The notes below the pieces were generated by a model. It was not told where the DNA came from. It saw only the letters and a list, made by a program, of their open reading frames with translations, and did not search any database. Of a DNA stretch of 64,000 nt, positions 37,678-50,340 are shown in pieces. Every line of letters begins with the position of its first letter. Within the stretch, counting starts at the first letter, position 1. This DNA comes from Epiperipatus broadwayi (Eukaryota > Onychophora > Udeonychophora > Euonychophora > Peripatidae): assembly GCA_028023455.1 (NCBI GenBank), contig JAQFVV010006238.1, forward strand, positions 6,270,572 through 6,334,571, written 5' to 3'. A program made the translations under genes and the position numbers.

Positions 37678-38928
37678 GTATGCGATCTCCGCCATTTTGA
37701 ATTTCAAAAATATCGTCTGACACATCTAAGTAATAAAAAAGTATGTGAAAATGAAACAAATTTAAAACTTGGGTCACGTGACTTGAAACCCCCTCCCCAC
37801 ATTGCACAGTAAAAAAAAAAAAAGCCAAAACATGAAAAATTTAGAACTCTGGTCACGTGACTATAATATCAATTAAAATCAACACATAGATCTGAGATCC
37901 AAAAAATATTTTAAAAATATAAAAAGCTAACATGCATTAATGAACACAGGTTACATAAGAAAACCATATATTTTTAACATATAAAAAGCATCACGTATTT
38001 TTGACATATAAAAAGCATAGATATTTAAAATATATAAAAAGCTAACATGCTTTATTAAATCATGCAGGATCGGAAGGTATATACAGTATATAAAAGTCAA
38101 ACTAAAATTTATTCATTTTATAATTAATTGTATTTTATCTTACCAGAACCCTGATATTGTATGTTCCCTTTGTTTAAAAAATTTCAGATTCTCTGCCTAA
38201 AAAAACATTCAAAATGTACAACCCGGGTCATGTGACTGTAATATCAATTAAATACCTTATCCATTTGTAGGACAGCCCCCCCCCCCCTCGCATGCAAGTA
38301 AATCAACAAGGTATTTTTTTTAGATTATCATTGGCTAAAAAGTACATTTTCTCATTTTAAATTATAAATCAAATAATTTATTATACAGCCTAGTTTACAA
38401 AAATAATATTAATTTTAACTAATTTATTAAATATTATTTAGTTTTCGCAATTCATAAGTTATTACAAGTTATAGATGAATTGCGTATTAGCTTTTACAAA
38501 TATGAATACAGTTACTTCTTAATTCTATATATATCTAAAGTTACAGTATTACCGCACTTTATAAGTTTAGGTACTTTAGTATTATTCAACCTCTGCGGAC
38601 AAATTTTGGTTTTAGGGTAATATGTCATCAGTTGGAAAATACTAAAGAACTGGTTTTTATATTTTTAAAATATTTTTTGCGATCTCAGATCTATGTGTTG
38701 ATTTTAATGATATTATAGACACGTGACCAGAGTTCTAAATTTTTCCTGTTTTGGCTTTTTTTTTTACTGTGCGATGGGTTTTTTTTTTTTTGGGGGGGGG
38801 GGGGGGGGCAAGTCACGTGACCCAAGTTTTAAATTTTTTCCCCATTTTCGTGTATTTTTTAATCACTTAGATGAGTCAGACGGTGTTTTTGGTTGTTTTT
38901 GAAATTCAAAACGGCGGAGATCGCGTAC
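37678..38928. mobile_element. TA-flanked element with about 250-bp terminal inverted repeats
   Basis: A 1,251-bp unit bounded by TA on both sides (37,676-37,677 and 38,929-38,930). The left end is GTATGCGATCTCCGCC and the right end, reverse-complemented, is GTACGCGATCTCCGCC. Inverted similarity extends over about 37,678-37,920 and 38,661-38,928. Each arm carries two GTCACGTGAC-like palindromes (37,774; 37,852; 38,722; 38,812) and a degenerate one lies inside (38,226). The interior has several ATATAAAAAGC repeats (about 37,919-38,045) and C and G homopolymers (38,276-38,287; 38,792-38,808), but no transposase. TA flanks fit a Tc1/mariner-type non-autonomous element; the very long inverted repeats are less usual. 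Confidence 0.75.
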
Positions 38929-38934
38929 TAACCA

Positions 38935-39955
38935 TGTCTAATTGTAGCTCTCCAGTGTATTCTATTTTTTGCAGGATCTCCCCAATGGAAGTAATCAACT
39001 GTATTACCTAACTTTCATTAGATGGATTTTGGAATAAATAAAATGAATTACTTTTACAAATGCAACATATGCACACATGTAAAAATAAACTGGAGAAGAG
39101 GGAATGAAGTATATCCCGACATGAATTAAACCTTGTACCAAAACAAGGTATGGAGAGAGCTTTTAATTTTCATTTGCTGAATAAATTACTTCACAATATG
39201 AACATATTAGTAAATTTAAAGTATAATCATTTTAGAACTACACTAGTACAATCCACAATAAGTTTATGAGAAAAGTAACCATTAAAACAATTAACTGTTT
39301 ATAAAAAAAAATGAGACTGTTAAACATTTGTCTTTTAACAATATTGTTAGAAAGTATTTATGTTAGTAATAAATATAAGTAAATGGTTCATTATTCAGGT
39401 TGGTGACGTTTGAACATTGCAAGTGGCAGAATTATGCTTCAATCAAAGTTTCCCAAAAGCATCACATGACTACATGAATAAAAATGAGTAGATTTATTCC
39501 TGATATTTGGTTTAACTCCTAAGTTTTTTACTTTACAATGTCAGGAAGCTCTTTAGGTTAATGACATTAAATAACAAAAAAGTCTTAGAAAAAATCGATG
39601 TTTATAAATAAGCCAATTATATGATGTGCATGTAGCAGAAATGACAATATGATCTTCAGTTCAGGAATGTTTAGAATCATGAATCTATTAATCATCGGTG
39701 GACTAAATCACAAAATTAGATTTGACAAAAGTCAAATGAGATTCAAACATTTTTCTGCCATTTTCTTATAAGTTTTAATATAAAATACTTATTATAAAAC
39801 TTTTCAAAAATATCTTTTGAATTGTGCCCTAGTCAAAAGATTACTGCTTCTCTCTCCAAGTATTTTATAGCACCATCTTTAAATAAATGCATGGATTATA
39901 TAATGGCATAGTTTAGAATTCACCACAAAAACTGAGTTGCATGCATATGTCATAA
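38935..39955. other. A+T-rich sequence, nothing recognised
   Basis: No gene, RNA or repeat copy that I can support. Confidence 0.5.
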
Positions 39956-39959
39956 AATG

Positions 39960-40330
39960 CGAGTCTGTTTTGTATCTTCATAGAGCATCTTTAATATTCT
40001 TTTTATCATCAGAAAATCTTGAAAACCACTTGAGACCATTTTCACAACTAATAGCATCACTACCACTACAGTTTGCATCATTTTAAATGTTTAAATAGCA
40101 GTTTATCCAATTTAAATCAAAATGTAGTGTTAGTACATTGTTCCAGATTGGATTAGAGTACAAAATGTACTGTGTTACATTTCATAACTCATGATATGCA
40201 CATGCTACCACCTTAAAATTTTTGTGAGTAGCTAATCTATGTCACCATGTAACACGTGCATTAATTTAGAAATGGCAGCTTGAAGAGAGGATCAATCACA
40301 AGTGATTTCTCACAGGTACACCCATAAACT
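39960..40330 (-). pseudogene. Mariner transposase N-terminal relic, copy 1
   Basis: On the minus strand the blocks EQCTNTTF..FKLDK (about 40,100-40,143), KMMQTV and WFSRFSDDKKNIKD (about 39,989-40,026) follow the order of the mariner N-terminal DNA-binding domain (typical pattern EQR..IKFC.KLGK...TFEML...YG...CF.WF.RF..GR..IED). It is broken by stops and frameshifts and ends before the catalytic domain. The upstream 150 bases are related to those of the second copy at 53 kb, so they derive from one family. Confidence 0.6.
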
Positions 40331-40465
40331 TTAATCTTCAAAAATAAACCACAAATATTTTTGTTAAAATTTATTACAACAGTAATTATACATTAAACTA
40401 GTTCTATCATCCAATATTAATTGTTAAATGTCTTTAGAAAATATCAAACTTTATTTAAAATCTCA

Positions 40466-40600
40466 ATGTAAGCCAACACTCCCATGAAAGGCTATGAATA
40501 GGGAGACCTAAGTTCTCTGAAAAGTGCTAAGTCGTATAATTCTTTTTCTAATAATACTAAGCTTCACTTATTTGCATAAAGCATAATTTAAAACTTAAAC
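40466..40600 (+). repeat. Dispersed repeat, inverted partner at 45.2 kb
   Basis: It matches 45,170-45,305 in reverse complement, with blocks GTAAGC..ACACTCCCA, GGCTATGAATA, GAGACCTAAGTTCTCTGAAA and TAATAATACTAAGCTTCACT. Roughly 85% identical by eye. Confidence 0.8.
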
Positions 40601-40939
40601 TTTTCATTAATTTAACCATTAATATTAGATGATAGAAATAATTCAGCATTCAATTACTTCTAAAGAATTATCATCACAGAACTTTCAAGCATTTATCAGA
40701 AGCAGTTTCTAATCTTGATCATTATAAAACATCATTTGATGTGTGTTAAATAAAAATATAAAAATATACATTACATATTCTCTCAAATTTTCTAAGTCGG
40801 TAATGAAATTAACTTGACTTAACAAAATTATGAAATAGTGTATTTACTCTTAGAATCAGTTCTTTACCTTAGGTTTGATTCAACAAACAAAATATAACAA
40901 CCGCATTAGAGATTAGCAAAATATGCATAGTGCACGTTC

Positions 40940-42000
40940 ACCTACTTAATCATTCTAGTCATAATCATGGCATTGACCATGAAAAGACAATTGTGGCATT
41001 TATTAAAGAAATGAATCTCAATAAAGGATTTGCATATTTTAATGGCAAATAAGTTATTTATATTGGCCACTTTTTGAAAGGAGGATGCAGGATTTTTTTT
41101 TGCTAATTGCGTGTTTATCTCCGGCAATGTGCCAGGCCTCTCTCATCTTCCTTTTGGAATTGCTACATTCAGAGCAGAACCCACTGGCAGATATAGGTAT
41201 GAAGGTGTGGATGAGGTTGTATTCATGCTTGCAGAAGATTGATTTGGCATCAGTTTGAGTTTTCACATAGCTATATAAATATCAGTGTTATGCAACTTAG
41301 GTTGATAGGTTGGTGCAAGATTCCCCATAATATACAGCATGGCATGGGAGAGATGCAAAGAACAATTTGGTGTGTTAAAGCAAATTTAATAATGCAATGG
41401 ATAGCATCAAGGATATAATATAGTAATATCTAGGGTTTGTCATTGGTTGCTATGGGTGAGTGTTTAATTTTGGAATAAAATTTTTTAATGGTTTGAATAA
41501 GAGTTCTGTTTTGATATCCAATGTTGCGTAGATCTGCGATATAAGAATCATTGTTATTTTTTTACCAGACTTGAATTTGTGCAGATAATAGTTCCTATAC
41601 AAAAATACCTTGAGACCGACTACTTTAGGAGACTTTGGTGTGATAAACTCAGGGTGTACGGTGCCATGAACTTGAATATTTTGGCTTTACAAGCATTTTT
41701 ATAGTTGAGGTGGGTAGTTTAATGATTGCCCTCATCTTTTATATCCATTTTAATGAAGAGCCATTCAAGGGGTCAGTCTGTATTTTATTGATTTGTGCAT
41801 CAGGGATGCAAATAAGGACATTATCCACATAATGTATATATGTATAAGGCTATGTATATTTTGTTTGTTACATTTTCGGAGATATAGCTCACTAAATTCT
41901 TGGTTGCATTTTAAGTTTGATTGCAAAAGTGTTTTTTTAATGACAGAAAGCAATATATTATTGTACTAACATAGACTAAATTTTATCTGTGAAAAAAAAT
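40940..42000 (-). pseudogene. Possible Penelope-like reverse transcriptase relic
   Basis: On the minus strand, HYVDNVLICIPDAQINKI (about 41,790-41,845) resembles the catalytic YVDD region of Penelope-like enzymes with the second D changed to N. About 115 codons later, IGYQNRTLIQTIKKFYSKIK matches in style and spacing the YGYNHKFIKN block that follows the catalytic motif in the 60-kb Penelope element. A GIY-YIG domain should follow near 41,350-41,000, but I cannot recognise one. Several frames are needed, so the call is tentative. The short frames at 40,942-41,266 and 41,765-41,953 lie inside this stretch. Confidence 0.35.
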
Positions 42001-42004
42001 ACAG

Positions 42005-43915
42005 TATATTATTCCAAAAACTGGTTGTAGAAACTACCTATTATATTTATGATCAGTGCAGTGATATTTTCTAAAGTACCCTAATAGAATTGAGTTAGCA
42101 ATGCCAAGCTTAAACTCAAATGATTATAGCAGATATTTCCTCTGATTTCTGATAATTGTTGTACCTCTCACTTAGTGTAAACTGAAAAATTAATGATCTC
42201 CATTGATTTGAACTGAGGGAACACAAATCAGACATCATCTAGCTTTCTGTCAGTGAGAAATTCCTGAATTATATGCACCCATTTCCAAATGTTAAAAAAA
42301 AAAAATTATGTCCAGATTTAAAAAATCTTTAAAAGTTACAACCTTTTTTACCTACCATCAATATTTGTACTCTTGTTAACAGTATAATTTCCTTACCATC
42401 CACCAATACTTGAATAACTTAATTTAGAGCATCATTTGATGTTTTATGGCACAATAAACATATCGGAAGTTATTTATTAGTTACAGATTTGATAACACCC
42501 ATTTTCAAGTATTGCAGTAAATAGCCACCAACCTATTTCTTTTTTTGAGACATGGGTTAAAATTGGTTAAAATATATATATAACTTTTCCCAAATGGGCT
42601 TAAGATTACACTCACTAAGCTAATCTCATATTTGTGGACATCTTAGATAAAGAGCTAGACCAGGCAGTTTTTACAAGTTGTTTGACTATTGTTACATACA
42701 GAGCATGTTTTGTGATGCCAACCAAAATTATGATTGCAAGCCATGCATGAATGTTAATATCGGAACTGGAACATTTATAGGTTTGTACCAAATTAGCATA
42801 TTTCATGAGAGGCACAAGCAAATCTGCAAAAAAATTTAATACCTGTTGCACATTTGTAATAATCTTATGTTTTTTTTCTTTTAATATCTAACAAATACTC
42901 ACTACCCATATGAAAACTATAAATATCCCCTAGTAGGAACTATATTAGTGATCAATACCCCCTAGTAGGAAGTAGGAACTATATTAGTGATCATAGCTCT
43001 AATCCATATAACATTTGAACAGGAACTGTGCTTTTTCTACTCTAGTGCCCTCTATTATAAGCTTACACAACCAAAGGTAAAGAAAGTAGAGCAATTTAAT
43101 TCCCATCTCTACATTAGTATCTGACATTGCTTTTACGAATTAAGACTTTGGATTCAAAGCTGGGACAAATATAGTTATACATCTGAAAGTTAATTCAAAT
43201 CCCTTTTTATTATCAATTTAATAGCCAGAGATTTTTTTAAAAAAAACTTAACCTAGTTAGGAGGAAAAGTTCTTACAATTAAATCAGAAGTAATGTAACT
43301 TAAAATATATAGCTACTAATCTGATGGAAGATTTATATACATATACAAGCAGGTTGTTCTTGATTTAAACCTATCTTTTTTCACTTTCAGGCTAATAATT
43401 TGATAGTAAAAAAAATATTAAAGGTAGTTTCCAGATTCATAGTAGTGCTGAGTTCAATTTTGAATCTCTAGTCTGAATCAGAAATTACATGACCACCTAG
43501 TAATCACTAACTTCCCAAACATAGAGTAGGTAGTGCTATAGATAATAATAGAGAAGTATTTGATTTATAAGGAGTACATCAAAGCCACTCTAATCAAATA
43601 ATAGTGTGTTGGTATATAACATTTATATAAAAAATATAATTCATTAAAAAGTATATGCTGTTTAATATTTGGAGGAGAGGGAGAGTTAAGATTATAAAAA
43701 ATAAAGTGAAAATTATTCTTTTAACATCATTCTGCCTTCATTTATCACTAAGGTTGTATAATTATCTATAAAATGGTAATAAATTCACATCTAATTCACC
43801 AATATGTATAAATTGCAATACTTCTAGCAAGTTGAATAAATAGAAGTTGACCAAAAAATTATAAAACTTACTAAAGAGAGCAATGGAATGGATGCTTAAT
43901 CCAACAATCTGGAAT
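42005..43915. other. A+T-rich sequence, no gene seen
   Basis: It holds one small tandem duplication (42,927-42,993) and no supportable coding region. The 78-codon minus frame at 42,615-42,851 is unrecognised. Confidence 0.5.
42927..42993. repeat. Short tandem duplication
   Basis: CCCCTAGTAGGAACTATATT with TAGTGATCA is repeated after 31 bases, with a 7-base local repeat (AGTAGGA) inserted in the second copy. Confidence 0.9.
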
Positions 43916-43921
43916 ACTTTA

Positions 43922-44650
43922 TATATATATATCTAAAGGCATTAAAACACAGGTATTGGTGAAGCTAATTACAAATAAGAAAATTAATGGCCAAGTGCTT
44001 TCGAGAAATTTTGGCTTCTCATAATATAACCAATGAGTTGAATGAGCACATAAATGTGTGCAATAAATATTTAAATTTATTCAAAGTGGGCTAGAGAGCT
44101 CACTTTTTAGAGAGAGAAGCATGTTTCCTTCTGATCTATAGCATGGATGTTGTTAGCTATAAACCATGCTTCTTTAACTTCATATTTAGTCATTGTGCTC
44201 TATACAAGAAATGGTGGCAGAAGAGTTTGAATATACAGCCAGTGGACCTCTGATGTTCCAAAAAGATGGAAGTATATTTGAGTTTGTTTAGAGCTCTTTT
44301 GTTCAACTAACAATGCTGAGAGTCTAACAGCTATATATTCAAATTTGTCTTCTGCCACCATCGCTTGTATAGAATGCCATGATTAAACAAAGTAAAATAA
44401 GCATGACTTATAGGTAACAACACTCATGCTACAAAGCAGAAAAAAGCATGCTTATCTCTCTCCAAAAAGTGGACTCTAACTCACTTTGAATTAATTTAAA
44501 TATTCATCACATGCATTTCCCATTGTACTCATTCAACTGGCTGACTATGATTATGAGAAGACAAAACTTCTCAAAAGTGCTCAACCATTGATTTTATTAT
44601 CTGTAATTAGCTTCATCAATACCTTGCATTTTGGTGCATTTAGATATATT
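43922..44650. repeat. 0.73-kb fold-back hairpin
   Basis: The left arm (43,929-44,246) and right arm (44,329-44,647) are inverted copies around an 82-base loop. The outer ends are ATCTAAAGGCATTAAAACAC and, reverse-complemented, ATCTAAATGCACCAAAATGC. Inner landmarks are GAAGCTAATTACA, AAGTGCTTTCGAGAA, AAAGTGGGCTAGAGAGCTCA and GGTGGCAGAAGA. Smaller hairpins (GAGAAATTTTGGCTTCTC) occur within the arms. No coding. Confidence 0.88.
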
Positions 44651-45169
44651 ACTTGTTTAATTGGGAAGTATATGTTTTTCTTATTCTTACAATATAAAGA
44701 AATATAATTTTTTGCTTATTTATAAAATATTTTTGATTATTTTTACACACCACTTCAATTTATTCATTTATCTTTTACTTTTAGAAATAGTGACAGTAAT
44801 AAAAAGAAAAAAGATCACAGCATTTATAACATCATCAACTGTCAGAACTGACAAGATATTAAAATCTTTGCAAACATTGTAATAATTATAAAGCAAATAT
44901 CAGATTTTAAAGCAGAATTTAATAAATTTATTATATATACATATTCATTTCTTCACATTTAAAGAAAAATAATACAAATGAATTCTTTATTTTCTGAGAG
45001 CTTACTTTTACATGGATGTATGAATATTGCGTGACATAATGAACTTTTTGTTCATATTTATAAGTTAGTTTTTGAATATCTAAAAAAATTAAATGTGATT
45101 TTTGAGAATGTTATTTATTTATTTATAGAATTAAAATAAAATCCTTGTTTTTACTTCACCTTTGAGTGG

Positions 45170-45305
45170 TAAGTTTTAAATTGCACTTTATGCAAAAAAG
45201 TGAAGCTTAGTATTATTAGAAAAGAATTATATGGCTTAGCACTTTCAGAGAACTTAGGTCTCCATATTCATAGCCTATTTTGGGAGTGTCAGCTTACAGG
45301 TTTTT
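45170..45305 (-). repeat. Inverted partner of the 40.5-kb repeat
   Basis: The reverse complement reproduces the 40,466-40,600 unit, including GAGACCTAAGTTCTCTGAAA and AATAATACTAAGCTTCACTT. Confidence 0.8.
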
Positions 45306-45309
45306 TGTG

Positions 45310-46970
45310 TAAAATGCAATTTAAAACTTATAGAATTAAATTAAAAAGAAATCAAGTCCAATTTATTGAATTTTAGTATAAAATGTACATTTTGTACAAA
45401 AGTGAAAGGTTGAATATATTTGAAACTCATCACATGGAAAAATAGTGAAAGCCAGAATTTATATGGGTTAATACTCTCAATATCTGTTCTTGTACATATG
45501 TATTTTGCTTCTGATCTTTCTCTTCTGTTCAGTTTCGCATCTATATGCAATGATTGATAAACACAACTTATTAAAAACTTTTTTTTCAAACACATGGATA
45601 TATATTTTTTTAATATTTATTTCTATCAAAGACATTCCATTTAAATTTAATTTTACAATTACTTTTTATCTATATTGTGCTCTAGAACATATTAAAATGG
45701 TATTAATGAAACCTCTAAAGGTTATACCACATTGATAAGGGACATATTAAGTGGTATGATATTATTAAAGTGCCAAGCACTAAAGAGTGGTCTTATCATG
45801 ATAGTGTTTGTTGTTTTATTTTTATCTGTAATCTGTGACTTTTAGTAAACTCTTACATTCAGCAGTTCCTGGAACACTAGCATTTCATGATCATGTTTTA
45901 GAGGTTTCACAATACTAAGTAAGCCATATTTGAACAAACCCTATAGATATGGAATCTGCATTTTTATATCTCCCCCCTCTAATCCTATAAGTTTATTTCA
46001 CAGACTATTCATTGTATTTGGTAAAATCTAATTTTGCAGTGAACATTGAATTGGTGTGTGTATTATGTATAAACATTATGTTAATTCAGATCTTTTACTT
46101 TTTAAATCAGATAATTTTTTAAATAATTCATTATTATTATCAAAAATTGAAAGTTACAATACACTATTCAATGACTGACAATTTTTGCCTTCATCTTGAG
46201 TTCCATATAAGTTTTCATTGATGTGCCTCTGTCTCTCCATACCTGCACTATTTAAGAATGTTTTAATTTTTTTTCTTGATCTTTATTTTGAATTTTAGAA
46301 CTTAATATTTTTCCACAAAGACTACCATGGTGCAAGTTGTATTTTAGATAAAAGATTCTTCATCTTTACTTGGTCATCATACCAATTTTATATACATTTT
46401 TGCAGAATCTATGCTTTCATCTTTCTACATCCATGTTTAATTCCCTTTTATGATAACACTATGTTTCAAATGATTTTAGGTAAACTGTTTACTTTTTGTT
46501 AAAGTTTTGAATCCATAAAGCATAACAACTAAAACCAAAATACAGGGCAAGAAAATGTAAACCAGTATCATTCCTTATACATACAAGTAATTCATACTCT
46601 CTTCTAAAAGCTGGTTTTTATTCAAATAAAAATCTTATAACTTTGATTTTTAATGAGTTGATCCAAGTAATGAAAGCCTTTCACTTGGTCCAGCATCTAT
46701 CCCTTTATGGCCATGTTTCACACCAGAAAATTGTCATCCATTTCATGTTCTTAATACTTACTTTCATTTTTAATATTTGTTTTTATCAACTTGTTTTTTT
46801 TTTTAGACTTCAGTTAGGATTTATTATATTTTATATTATTTATTTTCAAAATAGGGACATCATTACGTAGATAATATGATGACATGGTCATAAGACTCAA
46901 CAATTTAGATAGATACTATAAAGCAAGATTGATCAATCCAAGTCACATTTCCCAAACATGGGGTGTTGTG
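45310..46970. other. A+T-rich sequence, nothing recognised
   Basis: The short frames at 45,341-45,735 and 46,643-46,870 show no domain and have composition typical of random A+T-rich DNA. Confidence 0.5.
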
Positions 46971-46974
46971 TAAG

Positions 46975-47047
46975 TAAATACATGGTGCATTATGGGATTA
47001 AATACATAGCGCCTTATGTGATAAATACATGGTGAATTGTGAGAGAA
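46975..47047. repeat. Minisatellite, three units of about 24 bp
   Basis: Three consecutive units begin AAATACATGGTG, AAATACATAGCG and AAATACATGGTG, each followed by a variable ATTATGGGA-like half. Confidence 0.8.
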
Positions 47048-47917
47048 TATTGGATGCATAAGATATTATAAAGATAAAAATTCTAGATATTGTAAAGTAA
47101 TGCTTAAATTTTATAAAAAAAAACAAATTTTATTATTGTTTAGAAAAAAAGTATATAACAAAAATTAAATTCAATAAATCATGCTAAAGAAAAAAAAATA
47201 GACAAATGTAAAATGGGTATTTATAGAGTGACCAAAAATCTTAATTTTGAGGTGTCTAATTCAGAATGAGTTCACAACAGTATTTAACTTTCATTTTGAA
47301 ATTAATATTCTTACATTGGTGAATTATGCTTTGTTGCAGTTTTGTGCTTTATGAAAAGTCCCAAGTTTTGTCGAATATTAAATATCTGGTGAAGTACATG
47401 GAATCTAAAATCGTTGAACAAAATGATATTTATTTATAATGAACATGGGCATCTTTTTGTGTGAAAGGTGGAACCATTTAAATTTTAAAGATTACTTGAA
47501 GCACCTGTAAAGAAATACCATTATTGATTGATTCCATTGGAGGAATGTAGTGAAAATGGACAGCTACATACAAGACATTGAAGTATTTCAGAAAAATGCT
47601 TGTTTATAAGTTAAAGAACAGACACCCATAATGTTAGACAAATAAAATAACCAGTGGCTTATATATGTGAACATGCTTATGATTCATAGACCAGTTTGTA
47701 TAATTATCATAAAACATATTGATTATTGTTTTTCTTTTAAACTTTGGGTGGGGGAAGGACTGCTAATTATTTTTTTAAAATATATTTTCTAACATATAGG
47801 ATGAATTCCTCTACCTCAAAATATGCCTAAAATATGGGGTTCATCTTATGCTCTGGTAATCAAAATTATGAATTGAAATTTCAGATAATTTAAAACTTCT
47901 GGTTTATATTAATATAC

Positions 47918-49938
47918 TGTAACGATATATAGATATGTCGTTACATTAATTTAAAAGAAAAACAAAGTTCGCAAATAAAAATAAATGTATTAAAAATCTA
48001 TAAAAAAAACTAGACGCTAAAATTAAAATGTTGTTAAATATATATATTCGCACAGATGCTAAACTTTAAAAATATTTTTTTTTATATATATAAATAAAAA
48101 AAGGTATTTGAACGTATTTTTTTTTTTTGATAAAAAAATACAAGAGTTAAATATTAAAATATTTAATATAAGTTAAAATAAAAACAGGTATTAATTAATT
48201 CCTGTAATCTATAAATGGAAATGATTGTTTATTATTTGAAAAACAAGCTAGCCCTCAAGGCTCTTATGTAATTAAAGGGTCAGATGGAAATTAGATAAGA
48301 GAAATTAGCTGGACCAATGGAAGCACCAAGCCTTGGCTCGGACCCTAACGAAAGTGATGGATTGGTGACGTTTTGTTGTTTGAATCCGTGTGGATAATAT
48401 AAAAAGGAGAAATATTGAGTATTGGGCAGTTCCAGCTGTTTGTTGTGAGAGATGGGGTAGGACGCACATACCTCACTCTCTCTCTATTTTTAAAAATGAA
48501 CTGATTGAGATACCGAAAGGAACCAGCTAATGCCACCTCCAGAACATTATCTTCTAAACGAGAAGGCACGGGAATATAAAACAAGAACCTGGACTCTGCT
48601 ACTGTAAGCTATCGACAATGAACTTAAAAATTTTTTTAAATAATTAAGAACTTTCGTGAAAGCAATTTAAATGTTAAAATGGAGTTTCTATTTGACCTTT
48701 AAGTTTAAAATCAATTGATGTTTAATTTTATATGTTTGTTATTGATAAAAAAATCATTTCCATTTATTTTAATTGTATAAATTATTTATTGTTTAAATTT
48801 TAAATGTATGAAATTTAAGTTGTTTATAGACGCTTGCATGGATTCGTTTGCGGTTAATTATATTTTGGTTTTCATATTTGATCAAAATATATAGACATTC
48901 GATAAATAATGATACCTTACGGTGAGTATCTAAAATGTATTTATTCGGATGTCTTTTAAGTTATTGGTGATAACGCAAGTATCTTATGGTGAATACTATT
49001 GGGTTACTTATAAGTTTCCCTCTGCGATTGTCGGTATCAATAATTTTGTATTTTGATCGTTTATGCTTATTTTTGAAATGTTTTTGACCGTGGAATCTAT
49101 GTAATCGATCTATACCCAACATTTTAAAACAAATTGTATAAAAGTTATCTGTGCGAACATATCTAAATGATAAACTTAAGTCGGGCGTGAATGGCTATAT
49201 AGTTTTGTAAGGTTATATTAAGGGAGGGTAATCTTAGGTTATTTGTTTCGTGGTTGAATTGGCTCAATGGTTTCGATATATTTATGTAGGTAGTAAATGT
49301 AGCAGGAGATCCGCCACGTGCAGGATTACATATATACGCCGCACACCCTCTGTTGCCTATGGAATTGGTTAGTAAGACGCAAGACGCAATCCATTCCTAT
49401 GGAGTTTTATGTTTATTGTTCTACTCGCCATCAGAAGTAGCATTCCTGGTGGTGGAGAGCAACAATGTCTTCTCACTATACTGTTCAGATGTGCATTCCT
49501 GACAGTATAGTCTATTTAGTGCCATTGTATTTTCATGCTACATTGAATACATAAGTGTATCAGATGGTTGGCGTCAGTTTGACTTTGAATTTTTAGCCTA
49601 GGGTTAAATAAGGGAAGAATATTGTCTTTTCAAATGCAGATCTATGTAGCCTATTCATACCCGACCCTCTAAATAAAATATTTAAACATTATAGCAAGCT
49701 ATTTTAAATGTAAAATTAAAAGTTAATATAAAAATCTAAATGTTAAACTTATTCCTCGGGTTTAGAATGATTTTATATGTGCGTAAATAAATATTTTTCT
49801 GTGTTAATTTCTGGCAGTGGCTTTTATTATTTTTTTTATATTTATATCTAAATTTATAGATTTTTATCTCTGCGTCTCCACTGAGCTAGTGACAATGGGC
49901 TAACGATCTAAATATGTAAATAAAGTGGAATCCTAACA
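47918..49938. mobile_element. Candidate solo LTR or old TE body
   Basis: This 2-kb stretch is richer in G+C than its flanks. It begins with the hairpin TGTAACGA...TCGTTACA (47,918-47,945). It has a TATA-like GATAATATAAAAAGG at about 48,392 and ends with AATAAA about 18 bases before CTAACA (49,938). That layout (TG start, TATA, poly-A signal, CA end) resembles an LTR. I cannot find a target duplication or a second LTR, so the boundaries are a guess. A perfect 10-bp stem hairpin (ACTATACTGT/ACAGTATAGT) lies near 49,475-49,515. The 79-codon frame at 48,345-48,584 is unrecognised. Confidence 0.3.
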
Positions 49939-50340
49939 GCGCGTATCTGCCTACTTTATAAATTTTTCTAGGCTCAAATGCCTAGATGGCGCCATTGTTA
50001 GTGCGGTGCAGTGCGATGCGATCTCCCACTTCGTTTGGATCGTTATAATACATATATTGCATTTCATTCTTTTGTTAAACAGTGGTTTTGAATAAATTGT
50101 TGCCACAATTTTTTTCTCTTCTGTAAATGTAATAAGTTGCATGATATATTTTATGCTTCATAAATGAAAGAGGGCACATTGGTATCTTAAGATTGTGATT
50201 CATTTAATGTGTGCATATGTGATCACACTTCAATAATGCACTGGAATGTTTAAACATTAAACTTAGTAGATTTGGCCAGAAGATTATAGGTGTCCTGTGA
50301 TATTTTATGTTGAGATTTCTTGGCCAAACATGGCTCACAA

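Noticed and set aside
42615-42851. 78-codon minus-strand frame with several cysteines
   Set aside because: No recognisable motif, no neighbouring exon or splice context, and no repeat match; chance cannot be excluded.
47250-47650. Weak protein-like text on the plus strand
   Set aside because: Stops in all frames at near-random frequency and no family resemblance that I can name.
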